A stretch of 64,000 nt of DNA from Henriciella sp. AS95 (lineage in GTDB: Bacteria; Pseudomonadota; Alphaproteobacteria; Caulobacterales; Hyphomonadaceae): positions 3,038,001 to 3,102,000 of the forward strand of contig NZ_JBBMQM010000001.1 in NCBI RefSeq assembly GCF_038900055.1. The letters are read 5' to 3'. The translations under genes were made by a program, and so were the position numbers. Under the pieces are notes generated by a model. The model did no database searches and was not told the DNA's origin. It worked only from the letters and a program-made list of their open reading frames with translations. Below, one piece after another: positions 26,466 through 33,817 of the stretch (position 1 is its first letter; every line of letters starts with the position of its first letter).

Positions 26466-26528
26466 ATGGTTAACAGGAAAAGGCCAAAACACTCTGTGTG
26501 TTAACAATCTGGGCACGGATGTTAACCA
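26466..26528. promoter_or_regulatory. Cluster of TTAAC/TTAACC sites in divergent promoter region
   Basis: TTAACCAT on the minus strand (26466-26473), GTTAAC at about 26500 and GTTAACCA at 26521-26528 lie between the Sel1 gene and the small membrane protein gene. They match half-sites for CtrA-like regulators of Caulobacterales. Binding is inferred only. Confidence 0.3.
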
Positions 26529-26652
26529 AGGGGCCGATTTCAGACGGAACCCCCGCAAATCGCGCAAAGCCCGTCAAAGATTTGCAGCCCGCCTGGCTTC
26601 GCCCTACCTCTAGGACCGGCGCTCAACACAGCCAAGAAAGGCGGTCCCATCC

Positions 26653-26856
26653 ATGGCTTTCGCATTCCTGCTCTATATCGTCCTGCTCGGCACCTTCGTC
26701 TTCGCCATGTGGCAGATCTGGGAGAAGGCCGGATATAACGGCGCCTGGTCGCTGCTGATGTTCATCCCCATCGTGAACCTCGCCTCCTTCTTCTATCTGG
26801 CCTTTTCCGACTGGCCGGTTCACCGCATGCTCGGCGGGCCGGATGATTTTGACTGA
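26653..26856 (+). CDS. Small two-helix membrane protein
   Basis: 67 residues preceded by AAAGGCGG. Two hydrophobic segments are visible, MAFAFLLYIVLLGTFVFAMW (1-20) and NGAWSLLMFIPIVNLASFFYLAF (about 29-51), followed by SDWPVHRML and an acidic tail. The phrase KAGYNGAWSLLMFIPIVNL is typical of small inner-membrane proteins of unknown function found in many alphaproteobacteria. It is divergent from the Sel1 gene and 74 bases before the oxygenase gene. No function can be assigned. Confidence 0.75.
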   Translation: MAFAFLLYIVLLGTFVFAMWQIWEKAGYNGAWSLLMFIPIVNLASFFYLAFSDWPVHRMLGGPDDFD

Positions 26857-26930
26857 CACGATAGGCCGCAGCCGCGCCTGAAACTGCAGACTTGGGCTTC
26901 CGCCCCGCTCAGCGTATATTCACGCCCGTC

Positions 26931-27872
26931 ATGACAGATCTCTTCGAACCCATCCCCTTCAGCCTCTGGAAAGAGGACAAGGCCGCCTTCGCCGACAAGC
27001 TCGGCCGATCCTTCCGCGAGACCGGCTTTGCGGTCATCACCGGCCACCCGGTCGACCAGGCCATCATCGCCCGCGCCAATGACGCGGCAAAGGACTTCTT
27101 CAAGCTGCCTGAAGACGTGAAGGAAAAATATCACGACGCCGCCAATGGCCGTCAGCGCGGCTACACGCCCTTCGGCACCGAGAACGCCAAGGGCCAGACA
27201 GCCGCAGACCTCAAAGAGTTCTGGCATACCGGCCGCAAGCTTCCGCCGGACTCCAAATACCGCGCCACCATGAAGGACACGCCAGTCGTCGACGAAGTGC
27301 CGGAGTTCGACCCGGCCACCCGCGCTTTCTTTGAAGAGCTGGACGAATTTGGCCGCACCCTGCTGCGCGCCGTCGCCCTCCACCTCAACCTCCCCGAGGA
27401 CTGGTTCGACGACAAGGTCGAGATGGGCAACTCCATCCTCCGCCTGCTGCACTATCCGCCGCAGAAGAACCCGCCGCCCGCCGGCACGGTCCGCGCCGCC
27501 GCGCATGAAGACATCAACGTCATCACGCTTCTTCTGGGCGCCGAGGAGGCTGGCCTGGAAGTGTTGCACCGCTCGGGCCAATGGCTCGGGGTGAACCCGC
27601 CGCCCGACGCGCTCGTCATCAATTGCGGCGACATGCTGCAGCGCCTGACCGGCGGCGTCCTGCCCTCGACGACCCACCGCGTCGTCAATCCTGAGCCTGA
27701 ACGCGCCAAATTCCCGCGCTATTCCACGCCCTTCTTCCTGCACTTCAATCAGGACTTCCTGATCGAGCAGCTCCCGCAATGCATGGAAGAAGGCGGCAAG
27801 GCCCAGCCCCCCATCACCGCCCAGGACTACCTCATGGAACGCCTCCGCGAGATCGGGCTGGTCAGGGCTTGA
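26931..27872 (+). CDS. Isopenicillin N synthase-like 2-oxoglutarate/Fe(II)-dependent oxygenase
   Basis: 313 residues from ATG 26931. The N-terminal DIOX_N part has FRETGFAVITGHPVDQAIIARANDAAKDFF. The C-terminal jelly-roll holds the iron site: AAHEDINVITLLLG (His-x-Asp) and LPSTTHRVVNP (second His, then Arg for 2-oxoglutarate). These enzymes hydroxylate or desaturate small substrates in the cytosol. YLMERLREIGLVRA is the usual C-terminus of a proteobacterial subgroup. The start at 26931 gives MTDLFEPIPFSLWKED, which matches the normal family start better than upstream codons. It overlaps the methyltransferase gene by four bases, suggesting shared function. Confidence 0.9.
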   Translation: MTDLFEPIPFSLWKEDKAAFADKLGRSFRETGFAVITGHPVDQAIIARANDAAKDFFKLPEDVKEKYHDAANGRQRGYTPFGTENAKGQTAADLKEFWHTGRKLPPDSKYRATMKDTPVVDEVPEFDPATRAFFEELDEFGRTLLRAVALHLNLPEDWFDDKVEMGNSILRLLHYPPQKNPPPAGTVRAAAHEDINVITLLLGAEEAGLEVLHRSGQWLGVNPPPDALVINCGDMLQRLTGGVLPSTTHRVVNPEPERAKFPRYSTPFFLHFNQDFLIEQLPQCMEEGGKAQPPITAQDYLMERLREIGLVRA

Positions 27873-28615
27873 GCCAGACGCCGGACCGCTTCTTCAATGA
27901 GGCGGCCTTCGCCCGGCTCTATGATGCGATCTGCGAGACAGCGGGCCGCGAGGATTACGACTTCTATCTGCCGCACATCTTAGCCGCCGGCAGCGTCCTC
28001 GACATCGGCTGCGGCACCGGCACGATTCTCGAAGAGGCCCGCGCCGCCGGCCACACAGGCCGCCTCACCGGCATCGACCCGGCCGACGGCATGATGGAGA
28101 TCGCGCGCCAGAAACTCGATATCGACTGGGTCTGCGGCTTCCTTGAAACCCAGAACTGGGAGGACCAGTTCGACCTCGCCGTCATGACCGGCCACGCCTT
28201 CCAGGTGCTGATTGGGAACGAGCAGATCGCGAGCTTCCTCGCGGCCGTCCACGCAGCCCTGAAACCCGGCGGCCGCTTCGCCTTCGAAACCCGCAATCCC
28301 GGCGCCCGCGCATGGGACAACTGGACGGGCAACAAGGCCAAACAAATCACTGTGGATAATACACAGTATACGGATCGACGAGAGGTCATCCGCCCCTTCG
28401 ACGGCCAGACCGTCACCTTCACCCACACTTTCAATTCCCCCGACTGGCCGGAGCCACAGGTGAGCACCAGCACGCTGCGATTTCTCTCGGCGGATGCGCT
28501 AAATGCAGCGCTGACCAATGCCGGCTTCAGCATTCAGTCCCAATATGGCGACTGGGATGGCTCGCCCGTCACCGACACCAGCCCCGAAATCATCACGATT
28601 GCAGCGAAAGCCTGA
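27869..28615 (+). CDS. Class I SAM-dependent methyltransferase
   Basis: 248 residues if started at TTG 27869, which overlaps the preceding stop as TTGA and places SQTPDRFFNEAAFARLYD at the N-terminus. Upstream in-frame codons are inside the oxygenase gene and not protein-like. The SAM-binding motif I is LDIGCGTGTILEEARAAG, motif II is GIDPADGMMEIAR, and FDLAVMTGHAFQVL and LKPGGRFAFETRNP are motifs IV-V. The substrate is unknown. The rare TTG start suggests translational coupling to the oxygenase. It ends just before the repeat-rich gap. Confidence 0.88.
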   Translation: MSQTPDRFFNEAAFARLYDAICETAGREDYDFYLPHILAAGSVLDIGCGTGTILEEARAAGHTGRLTGIDPADGMMEIARQKLDIDWVCGFLETQNWEDQFDLAVMTGHAFQVLIGNEQIASFLAAVHAALKPGGRFAFETRNPGARAWDNWTGNKAKQITVDNTQYTDRREVIRPFDGQTVTFTHTFNSPDWPEPQVSTSTLRFLSADALNAALTNAGFSIQSQYGDWDGSPVTDTSPEIITIAAKA

Positions 28616-28940
28616 AACCTCCGTTCATCCCCGCGCAGGCCGGCGGGAGGGTATAGCGATGTCTCAGAGAAAAAATGATCTGAGCATGCTGATCGTTCTC
28701 CCTGCTCACGAAGACAGTTAGTTCTGGATTTCGTGCCTTGAGCACCCACGCGCCAGGTATCGCTTCAGTTCGACCATTCGGCGCACTATTGAGCCGCCAC
28801 AAACAGCAACGACTTGTCTTGGTCTGTCGTGAACAACCGCAATGGAAGCCTACACCGCTGGCGAACTCACCCTCAATTAGGGGCAAATCGAAACTCCAAG
28901 CGAAATACTTTTTCAACTTTGAGGGTGTAATGGCGGATTT
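28616..28940. repeat. Gene-free 325-bp region with a REP-like element and small inverted repeats
   Basis: No convincing ORF was found. CCCGCGCAGGC (28630-28640) is an exact 11-mer shared with 32719-32729 and 47453-47463. CTCAGA (28663-28668) and TCTGAG (28679-28684) form a small hairpin. TCACCCTCAA at about 28868 and TTGAGGGTG near 28919 form a longer-range inverted repeat just before the TelA cassette. The region probably holds the promoter of that cassette. Confidence 0.5.
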
Positions 28941-29738
28941 ATGGTTAAGTCTGTCGAATTGCAAGATCTTGAAGAGCGCCGGCGTGGTTTTCTTACGCTG
29001 GCAATCGTAAGTTTCATTGCGCTGGCCGCCACGCTCCTGTTTGCCATCCAGTATTTTCATACAAACAATGCTCCTGAATTTTCCGGCATCCATGTCCCCG
29101 ACCGGGCAGCAGCGGCGATCCCCGGCTTGAGACAATATGACCAAACGCTGGACCTCTCGCTTCTCGACCGCGCCAAGCTCGCCAGCTCCGCGGTTTTGAA
29201 GATCACCTACCTGCTATTGCTTCCGGCCCTGCTCTTCGCTCTCTACAAGCGACGCTGGCTCCTCTGCCTTATTCTGGTTGGCATCTTCACCGCCATTCTT
29301 CTGGTCAGTGACCTCAGCACAGCGGCGCTCGCCCAGCCAAAGACTTTTGTCGGCGATGATGTTGCGCGAGAAGTGTCAGGATTGCTTGAAGAAGACGGGC
29401 GCTTTCCCACAGAGCAGGCCTATATCGATCTGCAACTCGCCCGCAATGCAACCATTCCAGAAACGGTGGTCGGGTCCATCGCCAGCCGGGAGATCGACGC
29501 GCTCCAGTCGCGCGTCCTGTATGACCGCACCGGCTTCAGCGACCTGCCGGCGGGCTGTTCCACCAATGGCTGCTGGACCTTCAGACAGTCGCAGAATGGT
29601 GCCATGGCCTCCGCAATTATTGTGCTCGGCTTCCTTATCTCAGCGCTTGTGAGCTGCCTCATGATTTTCGTCCTCGCTCGCCACATTGTCCAGATTGAAA
29701 CGCTCGGCACGCCGCAATCTCCAAGTATGGGATCGTAA
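28941..29738 (+). CDS. Four-helix membrane protein A of the TelA cassette
   Basis: 265 residues. Membrane segments are predicted by eye at about 17-37, 83-101, 106-124 and 221-246. RRR at 13-15 and KRR at 103-105 place both ends in the cytosol. The loop between helices 1 and 2 (about 45 residues) and the large loop 125-220 would then be periplasmic. The latter contains C206 and C211, which could form a disulfide. I recognise no family. Its stop TAA shares a base with the next start (TAATG), so the genes are translated together. The overall helix-loop pattern repeats in the next protein, suggesting a heteromeric membrane complex. Confidence 0.75.
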   Translation: MVKSVELQDLEERRRGFLTLAIVSFIALAATLLFAIQYFHTNNAPEFSGIHVPDRAAAAIPGLRQYDQTLDLSLLDRAKLASSAVLKITYLLLLPALLFALYKRRWLLCLILVGIFTAILLVSDLSTAALAQPKTFVGDDVAREVSGLLEEDGRFPTEQAYIDLQLARNATIPETVVGSIASREIDALQSRVLYDRTGFSDLPAGCSTNGCWTFRQSQNGAMASAIIVLGFLISALVSCLMIFVLARHIVQIETLGTPQSPSMGS

Positions 29739-30832
29739 TGAGAACGCCGTCATCAGTGCCATCCTTCGGTCAACGAAGCGAACTCGCCTCCGATCGACGC
29801 CAAAGCCTACGGCAAAGGGTGGCGCAGGGGATTGAACGCCTGGTAAAGGCACGAAGCCTCTCAGGCAGGCTCGCCTGGTGGTCGCTGACACTTGCCGTCG
29901 TCGGTCTCGCGGTCACAGCTGCCTTATCGAACCAGTTGAGTGTCGATGGACGCGGTGAACCGCTGATCATTGGCTTTACCCAGCTCAATGATGTCATGCC
30001 GGTCACTGAGTATAATTCAATCCGGCTCAATCTCGATGTTTCGGGTCTGTGGTCAACATACTATTGGAGCCTCGCCTGCTACACCGTGATGATATGGGCA
30101 GGTATGACGCTTGCCCTTTGGTGGACGCGCCATCACAAGATATCATTCGTTGGTGCATTTCTGGCTGTGGCAGGTCTTGGTGCCCTGATCCTAGGGCCGG
30201 CCGAGAAGACCAATTACGGATATGAAGGCGGCACAGAACGCTTCGCGACCAACACCGGCATTCTCAAGAATTTCGCCGAGTACGACCCGAATAATCCAGG
30301 GCTCAACAACGCGTTGGAGAGCTTCGTATTCACGCGGGCGCTGAATGGCGAGAAAGAGCAGCTCAATTCTCCGGACCTCGCTGAGCGCGCCGAAGCGGAG
30401 TCGAAGCGGGCGGGCATGACCGTCACGACCGAGCGGCTGCGCCAGCATTACGAGACGCGGATCGCGATGCTTCAATTCCTTTCCGCCCAGTATTTTACGG
30501 CCAATGGTCAACCCGCCCGGGCAAAACTCTTTCTTCCGATCGATATTTCTGACCTGGGCTTCCATCCGGAGTCCCAGGTCGTTCTCGCGCATCGAATCGT
30601 CTGGCTGTATGACGAACTCGGCGTTCCAGTGCTGACAAACCCAGCCTTTGAGAAGCCGCTTCGCGAGCGCGCTCAAACGTGGCGCCGCTTGCTCGGCTGG
30701 GGCCGGATGGCAAAGACGGTCACGGTCTGGTCGGCCGGCCTCTTTCTGCTCTCATTCCTGATCTATTTGGTGCTGAGTTTCCAGGTCCGCCGGATCGAAC
30801 ATGTCGGCGCAGCCAAGATCGCGCATGGCTGA
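29738..30832 (+). CDS. Four-helix membrane protein B of the TelA cassette
   Basis: 364 residues. An arginine-rich cytosolic N-terminus of about 44 residues precedes membrane segments at about 45-64, 108-129, 136-153 and near 330-353. As in protein A, a first periplasmic loop of about 45 residues and a long one between helices 3 and 4 (about 175 residues, mostly alpha-helical) are predicted, with RHHK between helices 2 and 3 on the cytosolic side. The order of elements matches protein A, although sequence identity is not obvious. No catalytic motif was seen. It overlaps the coiled-coil gene by up to 32 bases. Function unknown. With TelA it may form an envelope stress or defence module. Confidence 0.75.
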   Translation: MRTPSSVPSFGQRSELASDRRQSLRQRVAQGIERLVKARSLSGRLAWWSLTLAVVGLAVTAALSNQLSVDGRGEPLIIGFTQLNDVMPVTEYNSIRLNLDVSGLWSTYYWSLACYTVMIWAGMTLALWWTRHHKISFVGAFLAVAGLGALILGPAEKTNYGYEGGTERFATNTGILKNFAEYDPNNPGLNNALESFVFTRALNGEKEQLNSPDLAERAEAESKRAGMTVTTERLRQHYETRIAMLQFLSAQYFTANGQPARAKLFLPIDISDLGFHPESQVVLAHRIVWLYDELGVPVLTNPAFEKPLRERAQTWRRLLGWGRMAKTVTVWSAGLFLLSFLIYLVLSFQVRRIEHVGAAKIAHG

Positions 30833-31565
30833 CCCATCCAACATACCGTGCGCAGACGATATTCGATCAGTCATTGACGAGTTTGATCGCCGGCTCGACG
30901 CGATAGACACCCAATTCGACGTCCGCCTCGACAATCCGTCGCGCGCCTTGCGCGAAGTACTGGACCAGGTGACCGGCGAGATCAGGTCCGCGGACATCTC
31001 CCTTCTGGAGCGCGACGCGGGATGGTGGGCAAGGTTCAGCGGCTCGCGCCTCAAGGATGAAGTCAAACTGCAGGCGGACATTAACCGGATCGATGCCCAG
31101 ATCGCGAATGCCCGGCAGATCGCAGCGGAGCTGAAGCGCCGCCGACTCGACTTCCTGAGCCAGGCTGAGACACTCGATAAGGCGATCTTCGCCCTGCAGG
31201 AATTAACCGACTGGGCGCAATCAGTACACGGCTCCGCGCGCCGACCAAAGTCCGGGGCCGATGAGGCCTGGTCTCTGACACGGCTCGAAACCAAGCTAGC
31301 CAATCTCAAAACGGCTTTGGTCTCCCACCGCATTCATGCCGAGCAGTTGAAGGTGACGCTGAGGACTGTCGAATTTCAACTAGATGTTCACACCGAATTA
31401 GACAAGAAATTCTATCCGGTGTGGAAGCAGTATCTCTCGCAGCTTGCTCAGTCGGAGGCCACCCCGGGCACCTTCCCCGTCACTGGCGCAGAGATCAAGC
31501 AGATGAACGGCAAGGTCAGAGCCCTCCTGAAGGGGGACGGCCACAGAAAGGCGCAACCGCAATGA
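30801..31565 (+). CDS. Coiled-coil protein of the TelA cassette
   Basis: 254 residues from ATG 30801. ATG 30825 (MADPSNIPCADD) is an alternative that leaves only an 8-base overlap. The protein is nearly all alpha-helical, with heptad-like stretches at about 75-125 (EVKLQADINRIDAQIANARQ, then ELKRRRLDFLSQAETLDKAI) and 150-200. It has no signal peptide or membrane segment. The phrase WWARFSGSRLKDEVKLQADI resembles in layout the RFTTLEKQIDQVLASID region of the adjacent TelA protein, so it could be a distant short relative or a partner. It overlaps the TelA gene by four bases. The exact family is not recognised. Confidence 0.7.
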   Translation: MSAQPRSRMADPSNIPCADDIRSVIDEFDRRLDAIDTQFDVRLDNPSRALREVLDQVTGEIRSADISLLERDAGWWARFSGSRLKDEVKLQADINRIDAQIANARQIAAELKRRRLDFLSQAETLDKAIFALQELTDWAQSVHGSARRPKSGADEAWSLTRLETKLANLKTALVSHRIHAEQLKVTLRTVEFQLDVHTELDKKFYPVWKQYLSQLAQSEATPGTFPVTGAEIKQMNGKVRALLKGDGHRKAQPQ

Positions 31566-32614
31566 CTAAGATGACCGCAACTCACTCACAGGCCATAACC
31601 GAAGCCGATGACATCGAAGCGCGCCGCCTGGCTGATGCCATTGACGTCAACTCGACCACGTCAATCGCTGCGTTCGGTCGCCAGTTTGATGCGCTCAATG
31701 CGACTTATGCCGATGAGATGATCAAGTCGCTCAGCGACCAGAATTCCGAGGAGCTTAGAGAGCGGCTTGCCAGCGTCGTACGGGCTGCAAAGTCCTTCGA
31801 AGTCAGCCCGGCACCGTCCCGCCTCAGCCAGGTTCCAGTCATCGGCCGCCTGGCGTCGGGACTTCGCTCCGGCCGCGACCGGCTATTTGCCCGCTTCACC
31901 ACGCTCGAAAAGCAGATCGACCAGGTTCTCGCCAGCATTGACGGCGCGTTCGACCGTCTCGCCCATCAGTGTAACTCGCTGGAAGAGATGTATGATGGTG
32001 TGCGCGACGAGCAGAGGATGCTCGGCATTTATAAACGCGCCTGCGAAATCCGGCTTGAAGCGATTCACGCGGAGGACTCGACTGCACCAAGCACTGTTGA
32101 AGAAGAGCGCGACCGAGAGCTGATACGCAATGCCCTTGAAAAGCGCGTCGCCGATCTCGCTGTCCTGAAACAGAGCGCCGTGCAGACTCTTCCGATGATC
32201 CGCCTTATGAGCGCCAACACGTCAGCCCTGATCGATAAGTTTCACAACATTAAAACTCTGACTGTGCCGTCGTGGAAACGTTCTTTTGCCATGGCTTTGT
32301 CTCTCCGCGAACAACAGAGCGCGGTTGAGCTTGCTGAAACGATCGACGACGCGACCAACCACTTCCTGAAGAAGAACGCCGAACTCTTGCGCGACAATAC
32401 GATAGCGACCGTCAAGTCGAACCAACGTCTGGCCATCGATATCGAGACGCTCGAACACGTGCACGAAACAATCGTCTCCACTTTTGAGGACGCCCAAGCG
32501 TGCTTCGCAGAAAGCCGGAAATCACGGCTTCAAGTCTTGGAAAAGCTGAACAGCATGAATGATGACATGTCTCATCAGACGACCCTGTCAGTCGGGACCA
32601 GTTCCAACTCGTAG
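31562..32614 (+). CDS. TelA/KlaA-family (toxic anion resistance) protein
   Basis: 350 residues from ATG 31562, chosen because of the ATGA overlap with the upstream gene. Characteristic TelA (PF05816) phrases are FGRQFDALNATYADEMI, VPVIGRLASGLRSGRDRLFARF, EKQIDQVLASIDGAFDRLAHQCNSLEEMY, LEKRVADLAVLKQSAVQTLPMIRLMSANTSALI, VPSWKRSFAMALSLREQQ near residue 235 and IDIETLEHVHETIVSTFEDA. Family members are cytosolic helical proteins associated with tellurite resistance, TerD-type loci and stress or phage-defence settings, and their biochemical role is unclear. XpaC, the usual partner, is absent. Here TelA follows two membrane proteins and a coiled-coil protein. Confidence 0.85.
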   Translation: MTKMTATHSQAITEADDIEARRLADAIDVNSTTSIAAFGRQFDALNATYADEMIKSLSDQNSEELRERLASVVRAAKSFEVSPAPSRLSQVPVIGRLASGLRSGRDRLFARFTTLEKQIDQVLASIDGAFDRLAHQCNSLEEMYDGVRDEQRMLGIYKRACEIRLEAIHAEDSTAPSTVEEERDRELIRNALEKRVADLAVLKQSAVQTLPMIRLMSANTSALIDKFHNIKTLTVPSWKRSFAMALSLREQQSAVELAETIDDATNHFLKKNAELLRDNTIATVKSNQRLAIDIETLEHVHETIVSTFEDAQACFAESRKSRLQVLEKLNSMNDDMSHQTTLSVGTSSNS

Positions 32615-33061
32615 GCTATCTTCCGAATTCCACGTTCGAGCAACGCGGCGCTTCGCGAAGAGCTGAGTTAGAAAGCCAAATGGGCGAAATTGCTCCAGAT
32701 AAGGTTTTGCTTTTCCGTCCCGCGCAGGCGGGGACCTCTTGCAGCAAGCTCCGACCTAAATTGCCTGAGCCCCCGGCCAGCGCCAGGGAGATCGGATAAT
32801 TTCATATCTGGTGCCAATGGCCTTATGGTGCGACCTTCATCCAATGCCCGTCGAGGGACGCTCACCATAGCGATCTTACGACAGGTTAGAAGAAGCCTTC
32901 ATGGTGAGCGAAGCATGCCCCGGCGAAGGCCGGGGTCGAACCACGAAGGCGGCAGACGCTTACGTCTCGACGCCATCTCGTTCACCACGAAGGCGGCAGG
33001 CGCACCCCCGGCACCCACACAAAAACATCCCCCACCCGGCGCGCCCGCCTATACTCCCCGC
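32615..33061. repeat. Gene-free 447-bp region with several repeat elements
   Basis: A REP-like hairpin GTCCC...GGGAC at 32717-32735 contains the 11-mer CCCGCGCAGGC. At 32893-32959 there is a 67-base relative of the GIY-YIG element repeat: AAGCCTTCATGGTGAGCGAAG, then an inserted hairpin CCCCGGC-GAAG-GCCGGGG (32918-32935), then TCGAACCACGAAGGCGGCAG. CACCACGAAGGCGGCAGGCGC recurs at 32983-33003. No ORF with protein-like character starts before 33062. Confidence 0.65.
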
Positions 33062-33670
33062 ATGCTCGACCTTCACACCGCCGCCTGCCTTGAGAAGAAC
33101 TGGACGGTCCTCACCGGCCTGCTCGGCCTCATCCAGCGGCTGGTGAACGCGCCCGTCTTCACGCAAAAGCTGAAGCGGCGTGTCTGTGGTCTCCTGCGCA
33201 TCGCAGAGAGCTTTGCGCGGCGCCTTCTGGTCATCCGGGCGTCCGCGCTCGTCATGGCCGCGCCAGCGCCGCAGCGCGCAAGCGCAAACCCGCAAATTGC
33301 ACCCGCCCGCCCACGAACCACTGTGACATTGCCCCTCGTTGAAGCCCTGCCCCGCTTTCCGGATCCTGATGAGATGTCCGGGCCATGTGGCGCGCCACCT
33401 GCTCCCGTTGCCGATGACACGCCAGCCGACCCGGCGCGCGCAATCGCCCGTCTCGCAGCGCTCTGCCGCATCCTCGACAATGCCGATCACCACGCCCGCC
33501 GGATGGCCCGTTATCTGCGGCAGCTGAAAGCCCGGACAGGCCGCTACCACCCTTTCAGCCTGCGACGCCCACCCGGCACCTCCAGGCATCCGGCGGACGC
33601 CGCGCTCGACAGCCAGTTGAGGGATGCCGATTTCTTCGCTCGCCGCGTGCTCGATCCGGCGCCCGGCTAG
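33062..33670 (+). CDS. Hypothetical protein
   Basis: 202 residues from ATG 33062. The frame is open upstream through repeat sequence, which is not coding. The N-terminus MLDLHTAACLEKNWTVLTGL is followed by basic, Arg-rich helices (LKRRVCGLLRIAESFARRLLVIRASALVMA) and a Pro/Ala-rich linker (residues 70-130). A C-terminal helical part has ARAIARLAALCRILDNADHHARRMARYLRQLKARTGRYHP. It is cytosolic with no recognisable motif. No strong ribosome site precedes it. Base composition and codon use look genuine (third-position GC). Comparable small Arg-rich proteins occur in Hyphomonadaceae without assigned role. Confidence 0.6.
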   Translation: MLDLHTAACLEKNWTVLTGLLGLIQRLVNAPVFTQKLKRRVCGLLRIAESFARRLLVIRASALVMAAPAPQRASANPQIAPARPRTTVTLPLVEALPRFPDPDEMSGPCGAPPAPVADDTPADPARAIARLAALCRILDNADHHARRMARYLRQLKARTGRYHPFSLRRPPGTSRHPADAALDSQLRDADFFARRVLDPAPG

Positions 33671-33779
33671 CCTCCCGCACCCAGTTCAGCCAAACAGACC
33701 GCCTCCCCGGCGAACGCACCCGCTTGCCCGGCCCTCGCGGCACCCCTTGCAACCGTGCTCCATTCGCTTTTCCCTAGGA

Positions 33780-33794
33780 CTGACGGTCCGTCAG
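33780..33794. promoter_or_regulatory. TetR-type palindrome upstream of amidohydrolase
   Basis: CTGACGG (33780-33786), one T, and CCGTCAG (33788-33794) form a perfect 7-1-7 palindrome only 23 bases before the start codon. The sequence resembles operators bound by TetR/AcrR-family repressors. No TetR gene is in the window. Confidence 0.55.
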
Positions 33795-33817
33795 AGACCC
33801 CACCAAGGAGGCGCGTA

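Noticed and set aside
26352-26567. In-frame N-terminal extension of the Sel1 gene
   Set aside because: It has no Sel1 character and crosses the TTAAC-rich promoter region. ATG 26351 has a good ribosome site.
32690-33061. In-frame extension of the gene at 33062 to 32690
   Set aside because: The extension runs through REP-like and GIY-YIG-type repeats, so it is open by chance. The protein-like part starts at ATG 33062.
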